Shown: piece after piece, positions 45,935 through 54,580 of the stretch | Numbering within the stretch: position 1 is the first letter of the stretch | How the letters are laid out: the number at the start of each line of letters is the position of its first letter | NCBI RefSeq assembly: GCF_030123245.1 | Contig: NZ_CP126101.1 | Span: forward strand, 3,036,501 to 3,100,500 | Reading direction: 5' to 3' | DNA length: 64,000 nucleotides | DNA from: Lysinibacillus pakistanensis | GTDB lineage: Bacteria; Bacillota; Bacilli; Bacillales_A; Planococcaceae | Made by a program: the position numbers and the translations under genes | The notes under the pieces: generated by a model | The model's input: only the letters and a program-made list of their open reading frames with translations | Database searches by the model: none | What the model was told of the DNA's origin: nothing

Positions 45935-45978
45935 AAAAACCCCGTAAAAGATAAAACTTAATTTAGCTTTTACGAGGA
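45935..45978 (-). terminator. terminator of the flavin reductase transcript
   Basis: Stem around CCCGTAAAAG/CTTTTACGAGG with five T on the minus strand, downstream of the flavin reductase. Confidence 0.65.
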
Positions 45979-46097
45979 ATATTCACTAATTATTGATAGT
46001 CCAAGCATACTTCAGGAGTTGATCAAATTAGATGTTGCAGAGGTACCATGGATTGGTCATTAGAAATGCTATAACAATGTAACGAAATTTTATAAGA

Positions 46098-46160
46098 AAC
46101 TTATCAATTTCGCCTTGGCGGTAATTAAACGTCCAGATTTTGAATTGTGCCCGCACAATT
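46098..46160 (+). repeat. dispersed intergenic repeat A, copy 2
   Basis: TTATCAATTTCGCCTTGGCG...GTCCAGATTTTGAATTGTGCCCG...CACAATT, nearly identical to copy 1 at 26829. Contains CGCC/GGCG and AATTGTG/CACAATT hairpins. Noncoding. Confidence 0.75.
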
Positions 46161-46201
46161 TTAGTAATACAAAATAGAACCATCTCTGTAAGCAAGAAAA
46201 T

Positions 46202-46825
46202 TTATCTACCTTTCTTTCCAAATGAAAATGAAGGCTTTAGTCCGGCAAAGTCACCAGCCAAATTAGCAAGTGGCTTCCACTTATCGATAGCTATTTTATA
46301 GTTTCCTGCATAGATTGCCTCATCTATTTGGACACATTCAACTTTTCCAAGCACTAGATGATCTCCACCGATAGGAATAATTTGGTCCAACCTAAGTTCT
46401 ATTGAGATTGGCGCTTCTAGCACTGCTGGGATATTCAAAAGTGTACCATTCTGGACAGTCACTCCTGCAAGCTCAAACTCATTTTTCTCTGGCTCTACAC
46501 TAGCCGATGAACGATACATCGCTTCCCCAAGCTGCTCAGGTACCATATTAATGATATATTCCTTTACTTCACGAATGTTCGTTAACGTATCCTTAATGCT
46601 TCCCTTTCGTTCATTATCGCCTGGTCCTATTGAGATCAAAAGTGTTGGTGGATTTCGAGAGGCTACAGTAAAAAAGCTGAATGGCGCTAAATTTAAAATG
46701 CCATCCTTACTTTTTGATGAAACCCATGCAATTGGTCTTGGTACCACAGAGCCTCTTAACAATTTATACATCTCAACCTCGCTCAAATCCATTGTATTAA
46801 ATATGAGTTTCTGTTCTTTAGACAT
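46202..46825 (-). CDS. flavin reductase-like FMN-binding protein
   Basis: 207-aa flavin reductase-fold protein. SVVPRPIAWVSSKSKDGILNLAPFSFFTVASRNPP is the FMN-binding core, followed by NERKGSIKDTLTNI and the barrel up to KPLANL. Members reduce flavin with NAD(P)H or bind FMN for oxygenases. Start at 46825 with GGAG 9 bases upstream. Divergent from an HxlR-type regulator, a pairing typical of redox or electrophile-responsive control. Confidence 0.85.
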   Translation of the reverse strand: MSKEQKLIFNTMDLSEVEMYKLLRGSVVPRPIAWVSSKSKDGILNLAPFSFFTVASRNPPTLLISIGPGDNERKGSIKDTLTNIREVKEYIINMVPEQLGEAMYRSSASVEPEKNEFELAGVTVQNGTLLNIPAVLEAPISIELRLDQIIPIGGDHLVLGKVECVQIDEAIYAGNYKIAIDKWKPLANLAGDFAGLKPSFSFGKKGR

Positions 46826-46995
46826 TTTTTCATTCTCCTTCAACTCTATTTGATTAAGTAATATGTCGATTCTATAATAGAATTATTATCGACTTCTGAA
46901 ATACTCATAATTCCATCCCAAATTATAAGCTTGGATACAAATAAAACTAGTATGCACTTTTTTGTTAGATACTTACTTAAAGGAGAGTGATGTAA

Positions 46996-47331
46996 TTGCC
47001 AGATATAAGTAATAATCTTATGACACGTAACAAACAAAGACCATTTGACTTCACATTATCGTTAATCGGTGGCAAGTGGAAAATGAAAATAATGTATGAA
47101 TTATCTTCCGAAACGATTTTACGTTATGGAGAGTTAAAGCGGAAAATTCCTGCTATCACTCACAAAATGTTAAGTTCTCAGCTAAGCGAACTAGAGAAAT
47201 CTGGAATTATTCATAGAAAAGAATACCCTCAAATTCCACCAAAAGTGGAATACTCCTTAACGCAAAAAGGAGAGAGTTTAATGCCAATATTAGAGGAAAT
47301 GTGCAAATGGGGTGTGACAAATCAAATATAA
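46996..47331 (+). CDS. HxlR-family transcriptional regulator
   Basis: 111-aa winged-helix regulator. FDFTLSLIGGKWKMKIMYEL, RYGELKRKIPAITHKMLSSQLSELEKSGI and PKVEYSLTQKGESL are the HxlR signature. No family cysteine sits before the helix-turn-helix (N-terminus is RNKQRPFDF), so a thiol sensor is not obvious. Start is TTG with GGAG upstream. Divergent from the flavin reductase, its likely target. Confidence 0.88.
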   Translation: MPDISNNLMTRNKQRPFDFTLSLIGGKWKMKIMYELSSETILRYGELKRKIPAITHKMLSSQLSELEKSGIIHRKEYPQIPPKVEYSLTQKGESLMPILEEMCKWGVTNQI

Positions 47332-47562
47332 TCTTAATTTTATAAGGGTAAAAGCTAGAACAGGTTGATTAAAAAAGAAATTGTTTCAAAAGCAAAACAA
47401 TATCTCTTGTTAATACCCTTTTGCATTCACATCGCAATTTAGATCTGTAGTATTGTCATAAATAAATAATTCTTCGAAACTTTTTCAAAAGTTTTTTGAC
47501 GTTCCCCCTTACTGAAGGGATTATACGGGATCCGATGTTTTTTTCTATTTATAAACAAAAAC

Positions 47563-47602
47563 ACCCTTATAGAATAGACTTTTTTAAGTGTATTCTATAG
47601 GG
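47563..47602 (+). terminator. hairpin, possible terminator
   Basis: Long stem ACCCTTATAGAATA and near-complement TATTCTATAGGGT with a T-rich loop, in the gene-free stretch after the HxlR gene. Confidence 0.45.
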
Positions 47603-47683
47603 TACACTTAAAACTAAAACCTTTTAAAAGATAGTCAAAATTATTCCCCGTTTTTATTTAACTGAAAATCTTTTATACAGCCC

Positions 47684-47780
47684 TTAGTCTTTTCCTATTT
47701 TTTCTAATTCGTTAAACATTGAGAGTAAATGTTTGATATCAGTCTCATGAAGCCCGGTACTTGGTTCATCTAAATTGTGC
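47684..47780 (-). pseudogene. UvrA-like/ABC ATPase fragment
   Basis: Minus strand encodes NLDEPSTGLHETDIKHLLSM, the Walker B/D-loop signature of UvrA-type ATPases, followed by FNELEKIGKD and a stop. Only about 30 codons remain. Relic of an excision-nuclease-A-like gene. Confidence 0.6.
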
Positions 47781-47962
47781 TAATCCTGAAATGTAATAAA
47801 CAGATATTAAGTTCAGTAGAGAATGAGGCAAAACACTTAGGTGGCTGTACGATTAAATGTACAAAACATATACACAATCGTTATATAAAAATTCATGATA
47901 TTTCTAAAGAAGAGGTTACCAAACGTATTGCTATATTGGAGAAATCATTGAATTTAGCTTAA
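47777..47962 (+). CDS. possible 61-codon gene fragment
   Basis: Plus frame with a Cys-rich middle (GGCTIKCTKHIH) and a helical end (EEVTKRIAILEKSLNLA). No ribosome site seen; looks like the C-terminal piece of a lost gene. Unrecognised. The rest of 47332-48098 holds only AT-rich sequence. Confidence 0.25.
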   Translation: MLILKCNKQILSSVENEAKHLGGCTIKCTKHIHNRYIKIHDISKEEVTKRIAILEKSLNLA

Positions 47963-48098
47963 GGAAATAAAACAAGATCTAAATAACAATAAGTTCGTTT
48001 GACTGTTTGGAAATGGGGCTAAAAGTGGGGCTAGATTATATCTAATCCCCACTCAAACCGCTATATATAACAGTGCCTATTAGATTCTACTTAGCTAA

Positions 48099-49757
48099 TT
48101 AAATGTTTGTACCTACTTTAGCGCTATCATACACTCTAAGTTGATTTCTACCACTTTCCTTGGCCATATAAAGTGCTTGATCAGCCTTATCAAGTAGCTC
48201 ATAAAATGTAGCAACATCGCTGGCTCGACCATATTCTGCTATGCCAATACTCACTGTTACATTGATCTTTACATGATCATTTGTGTATGGATTCGCTTCT
48301 ACATTTTCACGAACCCTTTCTGCTATTTTTATGGCACTTTCTATTGTTGTATCTGGAGATAAAATAACAAACTCCTCTCCCCCATACCTTGTGATTAAAT
48401 CCACTCGTCGTACAGAATTAGAAATGATGTTCGCCACATGCTTTAACACCTCATCACCAATTAAATGTCCATAAGTATCATTAACCTTTTTGAAAAAATC
48501 AATATCAATGGCTATACATGAACATGCATTTTCATCTTCTAAACATTTCTCAAAAACAAGCTCTCCCTGCTCAATTAAATAACGACGGTTATAGAGCTTT
48601 GTGAGCTGACAGGTTATCGATAATTCCTTCAATAAAATTGTATCCTGTCTGACCTTGGTGCTCATATCATTAAAGGATGAACAAAGCTCCTGAAATTCCT
48701 GTGCATAAGGTGCTAGCTGGTGTTCATTTATTTGATAATCATAATTTCCTTGCTGTACCTTTCCAACACCTGTCAGAAGCTGTTGAATGGGTTCTTCAAT
48801 TTTTTTTGAAAGCTGAAGCATAACTCTAATAGTAAAGAAAGACCCTATGACAATACAAATGGCTATAAGAAGAAATCGAATAATAAGTGGTTTTAATGCA
48901 TCGAATAAAGCAATTTCTGAAATAATAAACCATTTTCCTTGATTGATTGGCTTACTTTTCGCAAACACCCATTTACCGTTCATATCTTTATAAACATGAA
49001 GGTCATTTGCCGTATTATTGACAACGAAATCAAGAATATGCTCATCCACTATAAATTGTTCAGATGAGCTATCATTGTTTCTCACATTTAACTCAGTGAG
49101 CATCATGCCATTCTGATTCATAATATAGGCATGTCCAAGAAAGCCGACTCTTGATTCATGTAGGTACTGGTTGATTACCTGGACATTCACGGTTCCAAAA
49201 ACTACGCCATTAAACTCTTGCTGCTCATTTAAAATAGGTGAGGCAAATGCAACAATTGGCTGATTGGTAACCTTACTGATAAAAATATCTGTGATGTAGG
49301 GTTGTTGTGTTTTTTTTGCAACCTGAAAATACTCTCGATTTTGTACATTTATACCCGTCCCATTTGTTGTAAGTTCTGTAACGGTATCAAATTGCACAAT
49401 GCCATCTTTATTGACGAAAATCAAGTCAGTAAAATCTGTTTTATCTTTGAAATCTTGAAAAAAAGCTTGTGCCTTTTCATAATGGTAACCTTTTACAAAG
49501 TCTAAATTAGCAATAGTATGTATATCACTGGAACGTTCTGTTAACCAGCTTTCAAAAAAATATGTTTGAGCATTTAAATAATTTACCATCTCTTCATTTT
49601 GGTGCTGAATAGTTTGTCGGAACTCAATGAAAAGCGTTGGAATAAATATACAAAGTCCAATGATAAAAGTAATGAGTATAAGTGCCCTATGAAGCTGACC
49701 TCTTATCTTGTTTGGCTGTGGAATGTTTCTAAAAACCCTCAAAGTATTCACCTCCAC
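48099..49757 (-). CDS. membrane diguanylate cyclase with dCache sensor
   Basis: 552-aa protein: transmembrane helix 1 (about 25-47), extracellular double-Cache sensor (about 55-285, with FVNKDGIVQFDT and NREYFQVA), transmembrane helix 2 (289-312), a HAMP-like linker (313-375), then GGDEF (385-545). The active-site loop is GGEEF (459-463), consistent with c-di-GMP synthesis. An RxxD product-inhibition site (RRVD, 450-453) lies five residues before it. The ligand of the Cache domain is unknown. Monocistronic. Confidence 0.92.
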   Translation of the reverse strand: MEVNTLRVFRNIPQPNKIRGQLHRALILITFIIGLCIFIPTLFIEFRQTIQHQNEEMVNYLNAQTYFFESWLTERSSDIHTIANLDFVKGYHYEKAQAFFQDFKDKTDFTDLIFVNKDGIVQFDTVTELTTNGTGINVQNREYFQVAKKTQQPYITDIFISKVTNQPIVAFASPILNEQQEFNGVVFGTVNVQVINQYLHESRVGFLGHAYIMNQNGMMLTELNVRNNDSSSEQFIVDEHILDFVVNNTANDLHVYKDMNGKWVFAKSKPINQGKWFIISEIALFDALKPLIIRFLLIAICIVIGSFFTIRVMLQLSKKIEEPIQQLLTGVGKVQQGNYDYQINEHQLAPYAQEFQELCSSFNDMSTKVRQDTILLKELSITCQLTKLYNRRYLIEQGELVFEKCLEDENACSCIAIDIDFFKKVNDTYGHLIGDEVLKHVANIISNSVRRVDLITRYGGEEFVILSPDTTIESAIKIAERVRENVEANPYTNDHVKINVTVSIGIAEYGRASDVATFYELLDKADQALYMAKESGRNQLRVYDSAKVGTNI

Positions 49758-49840
49758 CTTTTACAATAAAAAGTACTCTATTCATTAAAAATACCACAAT
49801 CTAATGACTGTGGCAGTGAAATATTTAAGAGTTATTCCTA

Positions 49841-50089
49841 TTATTGAAGCATAATTTGAAGAATTGTAATAAATACAGCCGTGACGATAGGTAATAGTTT
49901 CAAAGAAGTGTAGCCGACTGAGGATGAATAAATAGGCTCTAATGGATCTTTCGTAGGAGAGGCTAAATACTGGATAAAACGTTGCCAGCGACTTTTCTTA
50001 TATGTGATTAGCTGCTCGGGAATCTCTACTTTATCTTGATCTAAGCTGTCCTTTAGCCATTGCTCCTTGTGAAACTCATTTTTAAGCAT
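49841..50089 (-). CDS. 82-aa single-pass membrane protein, candidate anti-sigma factor
   Basis: Charged N-terminal 50 residues and one C-terminal hydrophobic helix (LKLLPIVTAVFITILQIM). Its start overlaps the ECF sigma gene stop by eight bases, so both are made from coupled translation. Small proteins in this position are often the cognate anti-sigma factor. No recognisable zinc-binding (ZAS) His/Cys motif is present, so this is inferred from position and topology. Confidence 0.65.
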   Translation of the reverse strand: MLKNEFHKEQWLKDSLDQDKVEIPEQLITYKKSRWQRFIQYLASPTKDPLEPIYSSSVGYTSLKLLPIVTAVFITILQIMLQ

Positions 50090-50606
50090 CGAAATCCTCC
50101 TTTAGCTCTTCCTTTAAAGTCTTTATCGCATTATGTAATCTCGATTTAACGGTACCAAGTGGGATGGACAAGATTTGTGCAATTTCCTCCTGTGGCAAAT
50201 CATGATAATATACAAGCAAAATAACTGCTCGTTGCTTTTCGGGTAATTGAAGTATAGCTTCTTGAACTGTTAACTTTTCATCAGCTGATAGACGACGGTT
50301 TTCCGTTGGTACTAAAAATGGAAAGAGTGTGCGCCACTTTTTGCGTCGATTTAATTTATTGATCATTAAACGATAAGCAATTTGAAATAAAAATGCCTTC
50401 ACTGTTCCCTTTTGCTGATCAAAATCCTGCTTTATATATTGTAAACGCTCAAAGGTATCTTGTACAATATCAATGCTTAGCTGCTCCTCACGAGTATAGC
50501 GAAATAAAAAGCAGTATAGAGGCTCATACAAACGACTATAGAGCTGTTCAAAGCCCTCAATATCGCCATTTTTATAGACCTCCATCCACTCCTCATTGCT
50601 CATCAT
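50082..50606 (-). CDS. ECF-type sigma-70 family RNA polymerase sigma factor
   Basis: 174-aa ECF sigma factor. Region 2 near the N-terminus (EQLYSRLYEPLYCFLFRYT, LSIDIVQDTFERL) and region 4 with a helix-turn-helix (LPEKQRAVILLVYYHDLPQEEIAQIL, GTVKSRLHNAIKTLKEEL). Overlaps the preceding membrane protein gene and the following 82-aa gene. Its operon begins with an ABC transporter and has an ECF-like promoter, suggesting autoregulation. Confidence 0.9.
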   Translation of the reverse strand: MMSNEEWMEVYKNGDIEGFEQLYSRLYEPLYCFLFRYTREEQLSIDIVQDTFERLQYIKQDFDQQKGTVKAFLFQIAYRLMINKLNRRKKWRTLFPFLVPTENRRLSADEKLTVQEAILQLPEKQRAVILLVYYHDLPQEEIAQILSIPLGTVKSRLHNAIKTLKEELKEDFDA

Positions 50607-50973
50607 CTAGCTCATCCCCCCAATGAGCCTTAATGGACTTCATCGTATTTGAAACCCGAAATACTAAATAAAGGATGTCAACTGTAACCCATACCTGTGA
50701 TTGATTTGTAAAAAATTGTACATAAGGATTTTCGACTGTTTGACCAGAAGACACGAGCATGTTTAGTGACTGCACACAAAGTATCGTATAAATAGATAAG
50801 ACAATCGTTAATGTATCAAACACATTCCAGCGTAAAAAAATAGTTGTTTTTTTATAGTTAATTTTCCCATTCTCACGTACAATATATTTTCGTTCTAGTG
50901 AAATAGCAATCACTATGATTACTACCATCATGATGCCTCCAACAATAAGAGACACAATCCATCCAATTCCCAT
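50593..50973 (-). CDS. uncharacterised membrane protein of the ABC/sigma operon
   Basis: 126-aa protein with three hydrophobic stretches (residues 4-25, about 50-70, and 92-110). It overlaps the sigma factor start by 14 bases and follows the ABC permease by eight bases, so it belongs to the same operon. No family recognised. Confidence 0.7.
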   Translation of the reverse strand: MGIGWIVSLIVGGIMMVVIIVIAISLERKYIVRENGKINYKKTTIFLRWNVFDTLTIVLSIYTILCVQSLNMLVSSGQTVENPYVQFFTNQSQVWVTVDILYLVFRVSNTMKSIKAHWGDELDDEQ

Positions 50974-50981
50974 AAAATCAC

Positions 50982-51731
50982 CTACTTACTGCTGTATACT
51001 TTCTTTGCAATGGTAGCTAACACCAAGCTTAGAACTGCTAAAATTATACAATATTGATATTGTGGAAGCCATGTTTCGCCCATTAAATTTAACGATACTT
51101 GCAAGCTATCATATAAATATAGCATCGGATTCCAAATTAGGAAAATAAAATAATCTTGAGGGTTTTTCCCCGCTAATGTTAAAAACATCGATGTCATTTG
51201 TATGGAAAACATAAATAACATCATAATTGGTACAAGCATACTTGTTGCTACTTTTTCATTTTTAAATAGACCTGCCAATATAAAGCTCAATGGATACATT
51301 GCCAGTAATACAAAATTACTCATTAAAATAACTAGCAGAAATGATGATAAAGAAATATCAATTATAAATGAATAACCAGTGAGTAGTAACACTAAAAATA
51401 GGTTTAATAATGTAAAGACACCAATTCCCATCCCTATATAGTAATTGTGTGGCTTAATGCCTGTACGCTGCACCCATTGAAGGGTTTTATTGGCTTTCAT
51501 ATCAGCTAAATAGATTGTAGCACTAGAAAAAGAAAAGAAGAAGATTAGCATAATTATAGAAATCGGTAAAAACTGACCTTTAATCAAAAATTCAAATGAT
51601 TCTTCAGTCATCACGCTTTTAGCAAAAAATGATACAGTCATAAACATAAATCCCGGTAACAAATTTCCAATAGCCATTCCTGGGTTACGAATACTTTCCA
51701 ACATATACATACGCGCAATTTGCTTAATCAT
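50982..51731 (-). CDS. ABC-2 type transporter permease
   Basis: 249-aa integral membrane protein with six hydrophobic segments and the ABC-2 layout (VILMSNFVLLAMYPLSFILAGLF). Overlaps the ATPase stop by four bases and forms the exporter with it. Substrate unknown; partners with lipid, peptide or drug exporters in related operons. Confidence 0.85.
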   Translation of the reverse strand: MIKQIARMYMLESIRNPGMAIGNLLPGFMFMTVSFFAKSVMTEESFEFLIKGQFLPISIIMLIFFFSFSSATIYLADMKANKTLQWVQRTGIKPHNYYIGMGIGVFTLLNLFLVLLLTGYSFIIDISLSSFLLVILMSNFVLLAMYPLSFILAGLFKNEKVATSMLVPIMMLFMFSIQMTSMFLTLAGKNPQDYFIFLIWNPMLYLYDSLQVSLNLMGETWLPQYQYCIILAVLSLVLATIAKKVYSSK

Positions 51732-52450
51732 CCTGCTTTTCCTCCTAAAATTTGACCTGTCGCTTCGTAATAAAGACCTTCAATTCCTGGTAATCTTGCG
51801 TCAGTATATTTATGATAGAGCTCATCTTGTGTAGCATTTTCAATAATTTTACCCTCTTTTAGGATAACAATATAATCAAATAATGGCTCTAATCCTGCCA
51901 CCTCATGACTAATAATAATGAGCAATTTATTACGCTGACTAATTTCCTGCTGTAGGTAAAACATCAATTGCTTTTTCTTTGTTAAATCTAAATCTGCAAA
52001 TGGCTCATCTAATATGATAATAGGTTTATTTAATAAGAAAGAAAGGTAGATCGATACTGCTTTTCGCTGACCGCCTGACGCATTTTTCATCAAAATATGA
52101 TCATATGTTGATAACCCTAATATTTCATATAGCTCACCCAAATCAATCCTGTTGTTCGTCAATGTAGCAAAAAGAGCAATCACTTCGCGAATTTTAAGAT
52201 GCTGATAGCTTGAAAAAAATTGATATTGCAACGCTACCTGCTCATGTACATTAACCGACGAACCATGGATTTGCATAGAACCCTCATCTGATTTTAGATC
52301 ACCTGCTATACACTTTGATAATGTAGATTTTCCGGCACCATTTTGGCCTAGCAATAAATAGCAATTGCCCCATTTAAATGTAGTTGATACACCGTCCAGT
52401 ACATTTACACCATTAAATTTTTTCACAATATCCTTAACAATTAGTTCCAA
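51728..52450 (-). CDS. ABC transporter ATP-binding protein
   Basis: 240-aa ABC ATPase. Walker A LLGQNGAGKSTLSK, signature ASGGQRKAVSI, Walker B IIILDEPFADL and the switch histidine in IIISHEVAG. Start is TTG at 52450 with GGGAGG 7 bases upstream; the longer frame would place that site inside the gene. First gene of an operon including the permease, a membrane protein, an ECF sigma factor and an 82-aa membrane protein. Confidence 0.88.
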   Translation of the reverse strand: MELIVKDIVKKFNGVNVLDGVSTTFKWGNCYLLLGQNGAGKSTLSKCIAGDLKSDEGSMQIHGSSVNVHEQVALQYQFFSSYQHLKIREVIALFATLTNNRIDLGELYEILGLSTYDHILMKNASGGQRKAVSIYLSFLLNKPIIILDEPFADLDLTKKKQLMFYLQQEISQRNKLLIIISHEVAGLEPLFDYIVILKEGKIIENATQDELYHKYTDARLPGIEGLYYEATGQILGGKAG

Positions 52451-52481
52451 AATATAACCTCCCTTTTTGTATTTCACTCAC

Positions 52482-52509
52482 TATACAAACAGGGATCATA
52501 AAAAGTTCA
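52482..52509 (-). promoter_or_regulatory. candidate ECF promoter of the ABC/sigma operon
   Basis: Minus strand TGAACT (52504-52509), exactly 16 bases, TGTATA (52482-52487), about 30 bases before the ATPase start. Spacing and form are ECF-like; the operon encodes an ECF sigma factor. Confidence 0.5.
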
Positions 52510-52589
52510 TTTTATTTTTAAAAAAACAAAAAAAGTTTTTTTCTATCACCATAACGCACTCAAACCTTCACATTCAATAGAACAAGCAT

Positions 52590-52612
52590 TAAAAAAGCCC
52601 ACACGCTTGTGC
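52590..52612 (-). terminator. terminator of the PPOX gene
   Basis: CACA-loop-TGTG stem with GC extensions followed by six T on the minus strand, about 50 bases after the stop. Confidence 0.5.
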
Positions 52613-52661
52613 AGACTTCATAGCTTCTAGCATACCGTAGAACGAGGAATTTTCTACTCTA

Positions 52662-53078
52662 TTACACTTCAAAGGTTTTGGAAGAAAAATTGTTATAGTA
52701 TCTTCCAGACAAGCAGGTAAATTTTAATACACAGTAATCAGGATCCGTTACACCAAGTGGATAATAAAGTGTATCGCCATCTTGCCAGATTAACTCCTTA
52801 GATGCCAGATCCTCTAACACTTCCATAGTTCCCTTGAACATTACCCCTTCAAAACGCTTTTGATCGCAAAAGTAAACGCTTGCCCTTTGTTCATTTCGGA
52901 ATTGGGCTACCCGCATAGAGGACGTATTTGTTGTAAAATAAAAAGTATGAAAGCCCTCCCTTACGCGTGGTGCAAGCATGGCCTTCACTTGAGGAAAACC
53001 CTCATGATCGATGGAGCCTACGAATGCCGTATTTTGCTGTTCTAGCAGCCTGTTAACTGAATTCTGTACATTGTTCAT
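52662..53078 (-). CDS. pyridoxamine 5'-phosphate oxidase-family protein
   Basis: 138-aa FMN-binding split-barrel protein. The N-terminal NTAFVGSIDHEGFPQVKAML and GFHTFYFTTNTSSMRVAQFR are the PNPOx-like pattern, with YFCDQKRFEGVMFKGTMEVL following. Likely a flavin or cofactor-F420-type binding protein. Preceded 92 bases upstream by an HxlR regulator that may control it. Confidence 0.85.
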   Translation of the reverse strand: MNNVQNSVNRLLEQQNTAFVGSIDHEGFPQVKAMLAPRVREGFHTFYFTTNTSSMRVAQFRNEQRASVYFCDQKRFEGVMFKGTMEVLEDLASKELIWQDGDTLYYPLGVTDPDYCVLKFTCLSGRYYNNFSSKTFEV

Positions 53079-53170
53079 AGTATATACTCCTTTCTAATTC
53101 AATGGTCTAGAAATAGTATACGGAGCTTTGAAACTATCGAACAGTACCCACTTTTTCGTAAGTATCTTTT

Positions 53171-53530
53171 TTATTCAATGAATCCCCTCATTCTTAAGAA
53201 ATCTTCCATTCCATGCTCCTGCATTAATTGAATGCCCACATTTTGCATAATTTCTACTGCTTCGTATAGTTTTTTGCCTCTCTCGCTTAAACGATACTCT
53301 ACTTTTAATGGATATCCTTCAAAAGAGGTTTTTTCTACAATGTTGAATTCCATTAAATCGTTTAGATGCTCTAATAACATTTTTTGAGTAATTCCTTGAA
53401 TATCTTTAACAAGCTGTGAAAGAGATGCAGGTCCTTTGGCAAGTTGCCATAAAATCATAGGCTTCCATTTTCCTCGTGTTATATCGTGGGTTAATTCTAA
53501 TGGACAAGTATATTGATCCCTCATTTTCAT
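53171..53530 (-). CDS. HxlR-family transcriptional regulator
   Basis: 119-aa winged-helix protein. YTCPLELTHDITRGKWKPMILWQL includes the single conserved Cys before the recognition helices, the usual thiol-sensing position of this family; then ITQKMLLEHLNDLMEFNIVEK and PLKVEYRLSERGKKLYEAV. GGAGGAG precedes the ATG. It probably regulates the PPOX gene directly downstream. Confidence 0.88.
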   Translation of the reverse strand: MKMRDQYTCPLELTHDITRGKWKPMILWQLAKGPASLSQLVKDIQGITQKMLLEHLNDLMEFNIVEKTSFEGYPLKVEYRLSERGKKLYEAVEIMQNVGIQLMQEHGMEDFLRMRGFIE

Positions 53531-53613
53531 TTATATTCTCCTCCACCATTCATTGTATTTTAATATGAGCGTATCATAAAAAGAGGTTGGAATATGTATA
53601 TTTTTGTTAAATT

Positions 53614-53658
53614 AAAAAATGTGAGAAATCAACGTTTCTAAAAAATTGATTTCTCACA
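53614..53658 (-). terminator. terminator of the SRPBCC-EVE-MarR operon
   Basis: Perfect 13-bp stem TGTGAGAAATCAA and complement followed by a six-T tract on the minus strand. Confidence 0.85.
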
Positions 53659-53694
53659 CAAATTAGCTTTTAAAATATTTTTTCACTAAAACTC

Positions 53695-54156
53695 TCATTC
53701 ATCCATCTCTTCTTTTAAAGCTAACAGTGAGAGCAGCTCCTGGTTAAAGCTATGTTGTTTATCCTGAATAGGTTTAAAAAATTGAGCATCCGTATTTTCA
53801 ACAATTGGTAACGCTATTTTAATTTTATTTGACCCCTCTTCAGTTGGAGAAAGTAGTATCTCGCGCTTATCTAAAGGGTTTTTGTTTCTACGAATAAATC
53901 CTTTAGCCTCAAGTGTTCTGACAACATCTGAAACCATCATACCGTTTAATTTGGTAAAATCTGAGAGTCTTTTTTGAGTAACCGTCTCACCATTTACATG
54001 TAGATAATCACACGCAGTTAATAGCACAAACTGGACATGCGTCAGATCTATCCTGCTCAGTTCCTTTGTAATCATCCTTTGCCAAGCTTGTGTAACTTGC
54101 CATAATAAAAAACCTGAGCTTTCTTTTGGATCATTAAACTTTGATTTCCATTCCAC
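53695..54156 (-). CDS. MarR-family transcriptional regulator
   Basis: 153-aa winged-helix MarR protein. FVLLTACDYL, VTQKRLSDFTKLNGMMVSDVVRTLEAKGFIRRNKNPLDKREI is the helix-turn-helix with wing. Start is GTG at 54156 with GGGGGTGG upstream; it overlaps the EVE gene stop by 23 bases. Last gene of the SRPBCC-EVE-MarR operon and the probable binder of its two palindromes. Confidence 0.85.
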   Translation of the reverse strand: MEWKSKFNDPKESSGFLLWQVTQAWQRMITKELSRIDLTHVQFVLLTACDYLHVNGETVTQKRLSDFTKLNGMMVSDVVRTLEAKGFIRRNKNPLDKREILLSPTEEGSNKIKIALPIVENTDAQFFKPIQDKQHSFNQELLSLLALKEEMDE

Positions 54157-54580
54157 TAAAATCCACCCCCATTGCATTTGCAATTGTTATAAAATCTTGT
54201 TTAGTTACTTCAAAATGTCCTCTACGAAATAATAAACCTACATTTGCATTTTCAGATACGAATGTTAGCTTTGATTTGATATGTACAAAACTTACATTGT
54301 GGCAAGGCTGATACAATATGTCCAACCTGTAGGGAAAAAATTCAGGAGCCATTTGCACTTGATAAACATTTCCTGACTTAACCATTCCAATAGCAGTAAA
54401 AGCTTGAAGAGGATTTCCGTCTGGATATTTGGTTTTTGGCGAATAGTATATTAACCAATCTCCTGCATTCATTCTCTTTAAAGGTGCATGTTTTCCATGA
54501 CAAAGCTGTGCAAACCCATCCTTTTCACCTATTTTAACATGTTCTTCGGATACAACCCCTATCCAAAATCTTTGTTTCAT
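54134..54580 (-). CDS. EVE-domain protein
   Basis: 148-aa EVE (PUA-like) protein. FWIGVVSEEHVKIGEKDGFAQLCHGKHAPLKRMNAGDWLIYYSPKT is the family start, with AFTAIGMVKSGNVYQV and PYRLDILYQPCHNVSFVHI following. EVE domains bind modified nucleobases in DNA or RNA. The ATG overlaps the SRPBCC stop as ATGA. In this operon its role is unknown. Confidence 0.85.
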   Translation of the reverse strand: MKQRFWIGVVSEEHVKIGEKDGFAQLCHGKHAPLKRMNAGDWLIYYSPKTKYPDGNPLQAFTAIGMVKSGNVYQVQMAPEFFPYRLDILYQPCHNVSFVHIKSKLTFVSENANVGLLFRRGHFEVTKQDFITIANAMGVDFSGMEIKV

